A stretch of DNA of 32,549 nt, from IMG/VR virus record IMGVR_UViG_3300037076_000265, positions 1 to 32,549 of that record; one strand, written 5' to 3'. The notes under the pieces are model-generated. The model had not been told where the DNA came from. It did not search any database and worked only from the letters and a program-made list of their open reading frames with translations. The DNA comes from a virus. The first letter of the stretch is position 1. The number at the start of each line of letters is the position of its first letter. This document shows positions 15,220 through 22,965 of the stretch, piece after piece. Position numbers and translations under genes: made by a program.

Positions 15220-15786
15220 ATGCCAAAAAAAGAAGATTGGAACGTTGAGGATGCGGAAGACCTGGGAACAGGCCAGCCCGCCGCCAACGTACCTGCGCCG
15301 GGCGTCAGGGCGAAGTCTATCTATCGGGATACGACCACACCCACGCCGGAATCCACGCACGGAGGGATTGAGGACGCGGGCGGCGCGAAGTCGGACGCTG
15401 CGCCGGAACCGGATTTCGGCAGGGATTTTCCGTCCAGGTTCGATGAGAAATTTTCCGACGCCCTGCAACAGAGCTACACCATTTTGCGGGCGGTCCGCGC
15501 CCTGCCGGAACGCACCCGGAAACAGGCAACGGAAAAGGCGCGGCGGGCCGGGTTGATCTCGGCGCATATCCGCAAGATTTCAAATGCGTCGCCGGTCATT
15601 CAGTTTCAGGCGGACGAACAGGCCGTGGCGCAGAAGAATCACGGCGCAATTTTGGAACGCCAGCGACTTGAGCATCTGGCCGTTCATGACCCGCTGGTGA
15701 AGAAATTTCTCACAAATTACGACCGGCAGGCCGGCAGAATAGTCGAATTGCTGGACGAAAACGCAGCGTTGAAAAATCAAAAATAA
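15220..15786 (+). CDS. Hypothetical head-module protein, 188 aa
   Basis: The N-terminal ~70 residues are acidic and disordered-looking (Gly/Ala/Pro/Asp). The rest is helical, with FDEKFSDALQQSYTILRAVRALPERTRKQ, and ends in a short coiled-coil stretch (IVELLDENAALKNQK). It follows the major capsid gene, where lambda has the DNA-stabilisation/connector gene FI, so a head-completion role is possible. No family recognised. Confidence 0.65.
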   Translation: MPKKEDWNVEDAEDLGTGQPAANVPAPGVRAKSIYRDTTTPTPESTHGGIEDAGGAKSDAAPEPDFGRDFPSRFDEKFSDALQQSYTILRAVRALPERTRKQATEKARRAGLISAHIRKISNASPVIQFQADEQAVAQKNHGAILERQRLEHLAVHDPLVKKFLTNYDRQAGRIVELLDENAALKNQK

Positions 15787-15798
15787 CAAACCAAGTTT

Positions 15799-16344
15799 AT
15801 GAACAAAAAAATCGCATCCATTCTTTTCGGTCTTGTGTTGGCCCTGGCCATGGTGTTGCCGGTGCAGGCGCAGAAAGCCGGTGTCCAGACTCTACTTGGC
15901 GGCGGCAATTCCATCCTGCCGGCCACCACGACAAATCTATTTGTTGCAACCGGGTCCGCGACAAACCAGTTTGGCGCTCCGCAAACCTGGACTATGACCA
16001 GCAGCAACCTGACGATGACCGTTGCTGAATTCGACAACGTGGGGCTGTCGTGGCATTTCACGGGGTTTTCATCCGGCGCAACCAATGCGACCGTAGTTTT
16101 GAGGGTGTATAAATCCTATGACAATGCCGCCACTTGGGATGTAATTCCGAGTTATATTTACTCCATCACCCCCGGCAATGCCGATGGGACCACGCCTCTA
16201 GGCACCAATGCCAACCTCTCCTGTACCGGGGCTACGCACATTGGATTCGAGGTTGAAAACAACGTAGCCGTTTTGGAGACGAACGTGCAACTGAGAGTCA
16301 ATTTGAAGTCGCCGAAGTATGGGGCAAGACAGGCGACGCAGTGA
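15799..16344 (+). CDS. Secreted or virion beta-rich protein with Sec signal peptide
   Basis: 181 aa. A clear signal peptide is seen: MNKK, a hydrophobic core (ILFGLVLALAMVLP) and a cleavage site after VQA at residue ~25. The mature part is Thr/Asn/Ser-rich and beta-strand-like, with VVLRVYKSYDNAATWDVIPSY, a pattern seen in immunoglobulin-like or decoration domains. It is similar in style to the protein at 22966-23370. A signal peptide is unusual on a gene located in a head module; it could be a periplasmic or surface protein made in the infected cell, or a virion decoration exported unusually. No family name is offered. Confidence 0.7.
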   Translation: MNKKIASILFGLVLALAMVLPVQAQKAGVQTLLGGGNSILPATTTNLFVATGSATNQFGAPQTWTMTSSNLTMTVAEFDNVGLSWHFTGFSSGATNATVVLRVYKSYDNAATWDVIPSYIYSITPGNADGTTPLGTNANLSCTGATHIGFEVENNVAVLETNVQLRVNLKSPKYGARQATQ

Positions 16345-16350
16345 TTTAAG

Positions 16351-16427
16351 CGCGGGGTGGAGCAGTCTGGTAGCTCGCTTGGCTCATAACCAGGAGGCCG
16401 TTGGTTCAAATCCAACTCCCGCAACCA
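16351..16427 (+). tRNA. Initiator-type tRNA-fMet (CAT)
   Basis: 77 nt, folds as a full cloverleaf: acceptor CGCGGGG/TCCCGCA, D-stem GAGC/GCTC, anticodon stem CTTGG/CCAGG with loop CTCATAA (anticodon at 16385-16387), T-arm GTTGG-TTCAAAT-CCAAC, and encoded ACCA. Initiator hallmarks are present: the unpaired C1-A72 and the A11-T24 pair; much of the sequence matches the E. coli fMet tRNA from memory. One hallmark is altered: the three G-C pairs of the anticodon stem are T-A, G-C, G-C. It is inside the phage late operon, right after the 15799 gene, and just before a strong terminator. Confidence 0.9.
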
Positions 16428-16465
16428 AGTGTTGGTGCAGTTGTTGTCAGTTGATTGTTTGTGCG

Positions 16466-16498
16466 AACCCCGCTCGCTGAAAGGCGGGCGGGGTTTTA
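16466..16498 (+). terminator. Rho-independent terminator after the tRNA
   Basis: AACCCCGCTCGC pairs with GCGGGCGGGGTT over 12 positions (one G-T pair) with a 6-base loop TGAAAG, followed by TTTTAATTTT. It lies 39 bp after the tRNA and 13 bp before the next gene. It probably ends the head transcript, so the following genes would need their own promoter or readthrough. Confidence 0.8.
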
Positions 16499-16510
16499 AT
16501 TTTAAAAAAT

Positions 16511-16969
16511 ATGAGAGAAAAAATCAGTCTGGGATTCAGCAATGATGAACGAATCGGCAGGCTCGAAACATCAGTCGAGGGTCTGCATAGTGAGTTCTCC
16601 GACATTCGCATCACGTTGCGAACGATTGAGGCGGCTATTAGCCGTTCCAAAGAGACCAATTGGAGCGTTATCCTGGCCGGCATTGCCATCGTTGGTTCGC
16701 TCTGGCTAGCCGCTATCCGTCCGATCACTCAGGACATCGAGCGGCAGAATGCCACTGCCAAGGACATTGCCACGGCGGTTCTAGTCAAGGAGGAAAAGAT
16801 AACCGCGCAGCGGATTGATTTTGAACGGCTGTCGAAAGACGTTGAAAGCCTTCAATCCCTGGTGACGGGCGTACACAAAGGCGGTTCTGCCGACGTGGCC
16901 GGGCGTCTATCTCTGCTTGAATTTCAGTTGAAAGAAATGGAACCGGGCAAGAACCAAACCGCCAAGTGA
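16511..16969 (+). CDS. Membrane-anchored coiled-coil protein, possible lysis-module protein
   Basis: 152 aa. The first ~45 residues are a helical, cytoplasmic-type segment, followed by one membrane helix (WSVILAGIAIVGSLWLAAI, about residues 51-69) and a long coiled coil (KDIATAVLVKEEKI, then LSLLEFQLKEM). This single-pass plus coiled-coil layout is often seen in phage membrane proteins beside holins and endolysins. Its stop overlaps the GTG start of the next membrane protein. It may be a holin, an inner spanin or an inner membrane partner. No family recognised. Confidence 0.7.
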   Translation: MREKISLGFSNDERIGRLETSVEGLHSEFSDIRITLRTIEAAISRSKETNWSVILAGIAIVGSLWLAAIRPITQDIERQNATAKDIATAVLVKEEKITAQRIDFERLSKDVESLQSLVTGVHKGGSADVAGRLSLLEFQLKEMEPGKNQTAK

Positions 16970-17235
16970 ACGACATCCCCATCATCAATTTTCTGCCGGT
17001 GAAGTATCGCGGGTGGGCAATCATCCTGGTGCTGGCTTTCCCGTATCTCACGCGGGCGTACCGGGCACTGACAAACAGCGGCGGTCTTCGCGGGGCGTGG
17101 AACGCAATCTTGTTCGGCACGAACACGCCGCCTGAGGTCAAGTCCGCAATCGCTGAAATTGGCACGGCGGTTAATACGATCAACCAGACCGGCATTAACC
17201 CGGACGCCGTTCCGGTGGTGAGCAAAATAATTTGA
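16966..17235 (+). CDS. Small membrane protein, candidate holin
   Basis: 89 aa from a GTG at 16966, which overlaps the previous stop (GTGA). One hydrophobic segment, GWAIILVLAFPYLTRAY, lies at residues ~16-32, with polar sequence on both sides and a C-terminal GAWNAILFGTNTPPEVKSAIAE. Size and single membrane segment suit a class III-like holin, and it stands close to a predicted peptidase. Assigned by topology and position, not homology. Confidence 0.6.
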   Translation: MNDIPIINFLPVKYRGWAIILVLAFPYLTRAYRALTNSGGLRGAWNAILFGTNTPPEVKSAIAEIGTAVNTINQTGINPDAVPVVSKII

Positions 17236-17271
17236 ACCGCGTAAAATCCCGCATCGCGGGATCACGCGGTT
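17235..17271 (+). terminator. Strong stem-loop after candidate holin gene
   Basis: AACCGCGT (17235-17242) pairs with ACGCGGTT (17264-17271), and inside it ATCCCGC pairs with GCGGGAT around an ATC loop. The combined stem has about 15 pairs with a small bulge. It is followed by TGG then A-rich sequence rather than a T-tract, so it is more likely a transcript-stabilising or processing hairpin than an efficient plus-strand terminator. Confidence 0.5.
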
Positions 17272-17307
17272 TGGAAAAAACAACAAAACCAAAAAGGAAA
17301 ACTGAAA

Positions 17308-17796
17308 ATGAAAAATAAAATCCGTCTCATGTCCATCGCATTGCTTGGCCTCATGGCCGCAATCCTGCTCCCCGCGTGTAACACCGCGCCCCGGCGCGAC
17401 ATCATCGCGGTCAAATCCACTGTGCTCGGCTTCGACGTTTCAGCCGATGCGGTGTCGCAAATTCCACATGTCAGACTCGGCTTGGTACGAAACTTCTATC
17501 AGATGATTCCGGTGGCCATCGGCAGTTCATCGAACACACTTGCTTCAGTTCAGACTCCAAACTATGCAACCAGCATGGCTGCGGATATGGGGCTGACTTC
17601 ACAGCAGGGCGCGGAAGAATTTGCCACGGGCAACGCGGCTGACTTGCAATCCAAGGGCGCAACTACCGCCCAGATCGGAGCGGCCAAGCTGCGTGGCACG
17701 GCATTGGTGCTGACTGGACTCTCGCCCGCAGTAGCAGGCGCTGCGTCGGGGGTTATTACCAACATCATTCCCGTCACCAACACGAACGCACCGTAG
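17308..17796 (+). CDS. Predicted lipoprotein, 162 aa
   Basis: Begins MKNKIRLMSIALLGLMAAIL with lipobox LPAC (Cys24), then NTAPRRD, a charged start to the mature protein. A Shine-Dalgarno-like AAGGAAA lies upstream of the ATG. The mature part has a beta-like FYQMIPVAIGSSS section and an Ala/Gly/Thr-rich helical section with two hydrophobic stretches. It could be an outer-membrane lysis component (o-spanin-like) or a lipoprotein that changes the infected cell surface. Lipid attachment is predicted from the motif only. Confidence 0.65.
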   Translation: MKNKIRLMSIALLGLMAAILLPACNTAPRRDIIAVKSTVLGFDVSADAVSQIPHVRLGLVRNFYQMIPVAIGSSSNTLASVQTPNYATSMAADMGLTSQQGAEEFATGNAADLQSKGATTAQIGAAKLRGTALVLTGLSPAVAGAASGVITNIIPVTNTNAP

Positions 17797-17874
17797 TCGT
17801 TCGTGAATGATAAACCTTTAACTGCTATGCGCCTGCCGTTCGTTCATCGGGCGGCGGGCGCGGCACTCAAACAA

Positions 17875-18480
17875 ATGAAAAAAACTCTCATTCTTTTATC
17901 AGCAGCCTTGCTGACATTCGTAGCGGTCAATGCTCAGGCTACGATCACCGTAGCCCAACCAACCGTGACCGTCCCGTCAACGTGGGTCATTTCAGATGTT
18001 CGGGCGGTGCGGACTGAATCGCATCAGGCAGCCGGATATACTTCGGCGCAAATCACCACCTACGATGCAAGCGGCGCAATCGTGGACGCCAGACTGTTTA
18101 CACCGGCTGATTCTTCGTTCGGGAATACCGTCTTCGTAAACTTGCTTGCTCCGGGCCAGTGGCTCTATGAGAAATCCACAGACGGGGTGACGTATTACAA
18201 CGTCGGTGGAAGTCAAGAGGATGCCAACGGCAATCAAATTATGCTCACTGGCGGCACCGGAATGTTTATTCAGGTCGGCATCGCCGCGCGGCCGGGTTCA
18301 CCGGAAGTTTGGGGCCGAGCCACCCTTAAAAGTGTGCCTGCACCAACTCCCGCGCCCGTGCCGGCCATTACTCCGGCGGCGGTCAAGCAGATCACGAACA
18401 ACGTGGCGGTTTTGCAATCGAACGTTGCCAGCCTACAAAAAGATGTTGCCGCCTTGAAGAAGAAAAATGGCCTGAAATAA
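17875..18480 (+). CDS. Secreted beta-rich protein with C-terminal coiled coil
   Basis: 201 aa from the ATG at 17875; the open frame extends to 17803 but that start lacks a signal peptide at its terminus. The product begins MKKTLILLSAALLTFVAVNAQA, a clear signal peptide with cleavage after AQA. Residues ~25-155 are beta-rich (STWVISDVRAVR, WLYEKSTDGVTYYNVGG). A Pro/Ala linker (PAPTPAPVPA) leads to a coiled coil (VAVLQSNVASLQKDVAALKKK). This looks like a trimeric surface or virion protein. Unknown family. Confidence 0.7.
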   Translation: MKKTLILLSAALLTFVAVNAQATITVAQPTVTVPSTWVISDVRAVRTESHQAAGYTSAQITTYDASGAIVDARLFTPADSSFGNTVFVNLLAPGQWLYEKSTDGVTYYNVGGSQEDANGNQIMLTGGTGMFIQVGIAARPGSPEVWGRATLKSVPAPTPAPVPAITPAAVKQITNNVAVLQSNVASLQKDVAALKKKNGLK

Positions 18481-18487
18481 ATCGAAC

Positions 18488-18946
18488 ATGCGAATCCTGC
18501 TTTGGACAAATGAACCCGGACAGCTTGGCAGCGGCGCGATTGCGTTTCTATCGCACGGCAACGTGACGCACATGGGGTTTGAGAGGGCCAATGGCAAGGT
18601 GCATGAACTATCGCCACCAGGGGTGCATGACCGTGACTTGCTGGACTCGGAACGGCCGTTCGTGCATGCGTTCAGGCTCGAAGGGATTTCGGAGCACATG
18701 GAGTCGCAGCTTGAACGGCTGTTCGGCCTGAACATAGCGGCGGGCATAAAGTATTCCTACGAGGATTTATTGCGGTATGAGTTCAACATAGCGATGGACG
18801 GCGACCAGGCATCCTATTGCTCGCGCTATGGGATGCACTGCCTCGCGCTTTGCAAGTGTCCGCTGCCACTGGTGCGGTGTACGCAGGATCAGGGGACACC
18901 GTGGGATTTTTGGCGAAGTCCGAGACTGATTGAGGAACCGCTGTGA
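18488..18946 (+). CDS. Permuted NlpC/P60-like cysteine peptidase/amidase
   Basis: 152 aa. It has the order of circularly permuted NlpC/P60 (YiiX/YaeF-type) enzymes: an N-terminal beta unit with catalytic-type His28 in GNVTHMGF, an acidic residue in VHEL (Glu40) and a later Cys111 in ASYCSRYG. Such enzymes cleave amide bonds in peptidoglycan or related substrates. Located beside two membrane proteins and a lipoprotein, it is a candidate endolysin or cell-wall-active protein, but it has no signal peptide, so it would need a holin. An acyl-modifying role cannot be ruled out. Confidence 0.75.
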   Translation: MRILLWTNEPGQLGSGAIAFLSHGNVTHMGFERANGKVHELSPPGVHDRDLLDSERPFVHAFRLEGISEHMESQLERLFGLNIAAGIKYSYEDLLRYEFNIAMDGDQASYCSRYGMHCLALCKCPLPLVRCTQDQGTPWDFWRSPRLIEEPL

Positions 18947-21285
18947 AAACCATGTTTCGATTTCTCGCGGTTGTTTTGCTTCTGTCGTTTCGCGGGTGCG
19001 AGACGTGCCCGGCGTCGGACGTGGTGTTCAACGGATTCACGGATAAGAACGGCACGCCGATGAACCGCACGGCGTCGCTGACACTGTTGAACCAGCCGAT
19101 TTACAACGGCGTGGGATTGACCTACGACGCGACGGGGACGTACCCGATGACGAACTTCACGGTGACGGTTTCAAATCTCGCTGGCGGCAATTACGCGCTA
19201 TCGCTGGCGGGCCTGAATCGCATCCTAGGTCTGGCCGTGCCGAACGACACGAACACTTATCAGTTCATGCAGTTGGTGACGAATCAGTTGCCGACACTAT
19301 CCACGACACTGTTGATCAACTACCAGTTTGACACGAACTTTTTTATCATCGTCAGTAACGGCGTGGTGACCCTGAATACTAATCTACTTGGTGTCGGAAA
19401 TACGAATGCCGTGACAAACAATCAGCCGAGCGTCACATTTGGGAAAAATTACAGCATATTGGCGACTTTATCTTCAGTGCCAGACCACCAAACAATTATT
19501 CAAAGTTTTGATGGTAGAATAAATTTGCAGATTGATAATTCTACTGATCCCGGTTGGCATTTTACGGGAGATATTGTTACAGATGCCGGGGTTACTGCGA
19601 CAAATTTCATCGGGAACGGCCATCTGTTAACCCATCTTCAAGCCGCGAACTTGGATGGGGTGGTGCCGACCAACAATCTCCCCATGTCGCAACTCGGCGG
19701 TGGAAGCGGAACCTATGATTACAACAGCCTGAGCAACACTCCCACGCTCGGCAACGCGGCGAGCGCGAACACGAACGCGATGAAGGTTTTAGCTGCGACC
19801 AACGCAGACTATGCGACCGACCTTGGCACGAATGCTTTTGACCGGCAATGGAACCGGAACTCAGCCACCGGCGCCGTCGCCAGCGCAACCACGGCGGGGA
19901 CGGCGACGAATATATATGGGGGCTTTGGCACTTACATCGTCAAAACGAATGGCTGGTACGCGCCTTCAGGCATCTGGCACTCAGAGACTAATGCTGGCAA
20001 CTCCCTTCAACACGCCCTTGATTATTCTTCCATTTTCAATACCAACGATGCTTTTTTCACATATTTAACTGGCACCAATATGTGGTTTGATGGCGTGGAT
20101 TATACATTGCCGTATTATCATGTTGATTTAATCCAGCTGCCGTATCCGATGGGTGGAAAATTTGAAATTGCTGCTGGTGATTATTACCGGCCGCAAGGGT
20201 TCACAATCAGCAACAACCTCCAGACTGGCAGCTGGTGTTTAATTGGTACTGGTGCAGGGACAAGACTCATTGGAGATACAAATGTAATAAGCCCTGCGAT
20301 TGTTTATTTTGATAACGACATTCCGGCTGCGCTGAAAATTGAACTGGACAGCCTCACCTTTCTGTCAAAAACAAACCAATGTGGATTGCAGGTTAATCTA
20401 TACCTTTCGGCACAGGATACTTATGTACACGACTGTTATTTCTCCATGTACAACTGGTGGAATTTTGCCTTAGACCATGGGATGCCATTTGAGGACGCTC
20501 GCTACATAACTGAACCACCGGGAATGATAGGGCTTGAACTTGATGGCATGATGGGGAATGGAACGGCTCGTAAGAATCGTTTTTATGGTTTAGCCATAGG
20601 TATGATAGCGGGTGGAGAGAGCACATACGTTGAAGAAAACAGTTTTTATTCAATGAGCGAATGGAACGGTCACCTTACCAATTTGTGGTCTACTACCAAT
20701 CAGCTTTACATACCGTGTGTGCCAGGCAGTGAAGCGTATGCGCTCAGTCATTTACAAGGAGCAGAGTTATCCTTTGGTTGTGCACTGGTTATAAATCCAA
20801 TGCCCAAAAGTTGGGTAAGTAGAAACTTTTTCTTTGATGGTGGACATAGTATTTATATTGGGAAGTCTGGAGCGACGACTGTTGCTGACACGCACATCAT
20901 CGAAAACTCTTTCCAAGAGTTTGTAGTCTCCGGTGGTGGCACAATTCTGTATTGGACAAACAACTATTCCAATGTCAATTCTCCAAAATTCATCAATAAT
21001 AAATTTAGAACTGCTGGCAACTCCCAAGTTGGAACAATCAACTGGAACGGAACCAGTTTCCCTATAAGCACCAACATTGTTACTTTGTCTCCAGTTATCA
21101 ACATCACCGATGATGTCACAGAGGATTCATCGGGTATTGTACATGCAACTGGATTCGCTGGCAGCGGGATCGGTCTGAATCTCGGCGGATTCACTGGCAC
21201 GGCGACCAACGGCTTTGGGACTGCTGTCACTAATAGGCAGGTCATGGTCAACGGCATCGTAACCACCAATATACCGCATCAATAA
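18943..21285 (+). CDS. Large beta-helix surface/tail-spike-like protein with N-terminal signal
   Basis: 780 aa from a GTG that overlaps the previous stop (GTGA). The N-terminal ~25 residues (MKTMFRFLAVVLLLSFRGCE) look like a signal or lipoprotein signal. Residues ~219-246 contain ATNFIGNGHLLTHLQAANLDG, a linker common in tail and adhesin proteins. From ~485 to 690 the sequence has right-handed beta-helix repeats: YVHDCYFSMYNWW, ARKNRFYGLAIGMI, VEENSFYS, VSRNFFFDGGHSIYIG, IIENSFQEF and INNKF. Such folds form polysaccharide-binding or -cleaving spikes. The AT content rises in the second half (see findings). It could be a receptor-binding protein or a secreted glycan-active protein. Confidence 0.75.
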   Translation: MKTMFRFLAVVLLLSFRGCETCPASDVVFNGFTDKNGTPMNRTASLTLLNQPIYNGVGLTYDATGTYPMTNFTVTVSNLAGGNYALSLAGLNRILGLAVPNDTNTYQFMQLVTNQLPTLSTTLLINYQFDTNFFIIVSNGVVTLNTNLLGVGNTNAVTNNQPSVTFGKNYSILATLSSVPDHQTIIQSFDGRINLQIDNSTDPGWHFTGDIVTDAGVTATNFIGNGHLLTHLQAANLDGVVPTNNLPMSQLGGGSGTYDYNSLSNTPTLGNAASANTNAMKVLAATNADYATDLGTNAFDRQWNRNSATGAVASATTAGTATNIYGGFGTYIVKTNGWYAPSGIWHSETNAGNSLQHALDYSSIFNTNDAFFTYLTGTNMWFDGVDYTLPYYHVDLIQLPYPMGGKFEIAAGDYYRPQGFTISNNLQTGSWCLIGTGAGTRLIGDTNVISPAIVYFDNDIPAALKIELDSLTFLSKTNQCGLQVNLYLSAQDTYVHDCYFSMYNWWNFALDHGMPFEDARYITEPPGMIGLELDGMMGNGTARKNRFYGLAIGMIAGGESTYVEENSFYSMSEWNGHLTNLWSTTNQLYIPCVPGSEAYALSHLQGAELSFGCALVINPMPKSWVSRNFFFDGGHSIYIGKSGATTVADTHIIENSFQEFVVSGGGTILYWTNNYSNVNSPKFINNKFRTAGNSQVGTINWNGTSFPISTNIVTLSPVINITDDVTEDSSGIVHATGFAGSGIGLNLGGFTGTATNGFGTAVTNRQVMVNGIVTTNIPHQ

Positions 21286-21330
21286 ATTTATGACACCATC
21301 CGAAAACAGACCTTTACGCCGCTGATTAAA

Positions 21331-21675
21331 ATGGCTTCAACTCCTTACACGATCTCCGAGCAGGCCCGGCTAGCCGGATTCATTGCGAACCTCGCCATCC
21401 GGGGCCGGGCGATGACGACGGACACGGGCGAGACGGTAAAGGTGCTGGTTCAGAACGCCGTGCCATTGCCGGAATTGGACAAGCCCGCCCGGACCGAGAA
21501 GATGGTGTATGCAATTATCACATGCCTGGCCGGGGCGCTGAAAGACCCAAGGGCGGTCGGGAATTTTATCGAGGGAACGGCACCGAACACGACGACGCAC
21601 AACGTCCTTTGCTACGACGAGACGAGCGGGGACCGGGTGACGTGGAAATTTGAAGTGGGAACGCAGAGGGCGTGA
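21331..21675 (+). CDS. Head-tail/tail completion candidate, 114 aa
   Basis: Begins MASTPYTISEQARLAGFIANLA and has ETVKVLVQNAVPLPELDKPARTEK near the middle, ending DRVTWKFEVGTQRA. Size and place (start of the tail module, upstream of completion proteins) resemble lambda gpFII, but no sequence identity is claimed. Its TGA is the first three bases of copy 4 of the repeated element. Confidence 0.6.
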   Translation: MASTPYTISEQARLAGFIANLAIRGRAMTTDTGETVKVLVQNAVPLPELDKPARTEKMVYAIITCLAGALKDPRAVGNFIEGTAPNTTTHNVLCYDETSGDRVTWKFEVGTQRA

Positions 21676-21691
21676 ATGTTCGCGCTTTAGT
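21673..21691 (+). repeat. 19-bp late-operon repeated element, copy 4 (one mismatch)
   Basis: TGAATGTTCGCGCTTTAGT, one base different from the others (A for T at position 17). It starts on the stop codon of the 21331 gene. The GTG at 21672 is in frame with the next gene, giving M-N-V-R-A-L-V-G before the ATG at 21696. Confidence 0.9.
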
Positions 21692-21695
21692 AGGT

Positions 21696-22493
21696 ATGTC
21701 CGCTGTAACAGCCAAGTTCACGGTGCAATATCCTGTGTGGCAGGATGCCTTCGATTATTGGCGCGAGGTTTGCGGGTTGGACATCATTGAAGCGTGGCGG
21801 CGGCAGGGGAAGTTGATCGCGGAGCGGTTGATCGGCGGCAGCGGCAGTTCGATTTGGAATCGGGCCACGCCACCGGGAACGAGGAAGCAGGGTGAGGAAG
21901 CGATGGCTCGTGACATCAAGCGGGCAATCTTCCCTTTGAAGGCGGACGGTTTTAGGGACATCAGGATCAAGAAGCGGGTGAGGAATCTGGTTGCGGGGGG
22001 CGATGTGCCGGCGTTGCAGGCGATGGTGAGCGCCGGGGCGTTCGGAGCGGAGAATGCGGGCCTGAAAGTGATTCCAACGGGCAACGAATTTACGGCGCAC
22101 CAGGCATCCCGGAAGTCGCGTGGGCGAGTCCCAGAGAAATCGAAGAAGTTCGCGGTGCCAGGTGACGCCTATTTGAAGGCGTACATCCGTGATACGCGTG
22201 GCGCGGTTGGCCAGGGCAAGGGCGGTTGGGCGGCGTCGTTGATCGAGCTTGGCGGAACGTGCCCGAACTGGATTGCGCGGCATGTCAGGGCCGGAACGTT
22301 CGTGAACAATTTGAAGCGCGGAGCGGAGCGGGTTGGATTCTCGCTGATCAATCGGTCGAAGTGGGCACGCGGCGGCGATGAAGACAGAATCATTGACACG
22401 GTTCTTGGCGACCGGGCCGATGCGATCAAGAAAGATATTGAATTTTTGCTGGCGAATAACTGGAAACGGAATGCCAGGGGACGGGCGGTATGA
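21696..22493 (+). CDS. Tail completion protein, gpZ-like by position, 265 aa
   Basis: I start at the ATG at 21696 (MSAVTAKFTVQYPVW); an in-frame GTG at 21672 would add eight residues encoded by the repeated element. The protein has GKLIAERLIGGSGSS, TPPGTRKQGEEAMARDI, and basic C-terminal half. The arrangement resembles minor tail protein Z/tail-completion proteins of lambda-like phages, and position (before a gpU-like gene) agrees. It overlaps the next gene by 4 bp. Confidence 0.65.
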   Translation: MSAVTAKFTVQYPVWQDAFDYWREVCGLDIIEAWRRQGKLIAERLIGGSGSSIWNRATPPGTRKQGEEAMARDIKRAIFPLKADGFRDIRIKKRVRNLVAGGDVPALQAMVSAGAFGAENAGLKVIPTGNEFTAHQASRKSRGRVPEKSKKFAVPGDAYLKAYIRDTRGAVGQGKGGWAASLIELGGTCPNWIARHVRAGTFVNNLKRGAERVGFSLINRSKWARGGDEDRIIDTVLGDRADAIKKDIEFLLANNWKRNARGRAV

Positions 22494-22954
22494 GCGTGCG
22501 ACGATACGATATTGAATGGGCGCTGGCACCGGTCGTGGCGCTGTACTTGCAGGGCAAGATTTCGGCGGCGGCGCAGTTGATCTCGCCCGTGGTGACGTTC
22601 TTTGACCCGATGGCGGTGGACGAAGCAAACCGGTTTGTGATCGAGATACCGAGCGCAGCGACGATGGCGGAAAGTCCGGGTAACTTTTCTGGAACGTGTC
22701 AATGCACGGTGAAAAGCCGGTGGACACAGAAGACGCTGGCGGCGGACATGGCCGCACACTTTGACCGGAGCAACTGGATGAGGGACGCGTTGATGTCCAT
22801 TGCGTTAGTGAATGATTTGAACACGGCGGCGGGCAACAACGCGGGGTGGCGGTTGGATTACATCCAGCCGAAACGGGAGTTCAGCACGGTCGTTGCCGAG
22901 GGCTGGGCTTACAGCGATGTGAAGTTCACGTTCAACGGACATTTTACGGCCTGA
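22490..22954 (+). CDS. Tail terminator/gpU-like protein, 154 aa
   Basis: Begins MSVRRYDIEWALAPVVALY and has PMAVDEANRFVIEIPS, CQCTVKSRWTQKTLAADM, and ends VVAEGWAYSDVKFTFNG, a beta-rich C-terminus. This alpha/beta pattern and its place directly before tube and tape genes fit a tail terminator. Overlaps the upstream gene by ATGA. Assigned mainly by synteny. Confidence 0.6.
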   Translation: MSVRRYDIEWALAPVVALYLQGKISAAAQLISPVVTFFDPMAVDEANRFVIEIPSAATMAESPGNFSGTCQCTVKSRWTQKTLAADMAAHFDRSNWMRDALMSIALVNDLNTAAGNNAGWRLDYIQPKREFSTVVAEGWAYSDVKFTFNGHFTA

Positions 22955-22965
22955 AAAATAAAATT

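Noticed and set aside
7103-17247. AACCGCGTAAAAT found at both 7103-7115 and 17235-17247
   Set aside because: A 13-base match is expected several times by chance in a window of this size, and the second copy is part of a hairpin stem.
18943-21285. Calling the beta-helix protein an enzyme (pectate lyase-like)
   Set aside because: The repeat pattern supports the fold only; I see no clear catalytic residue set.
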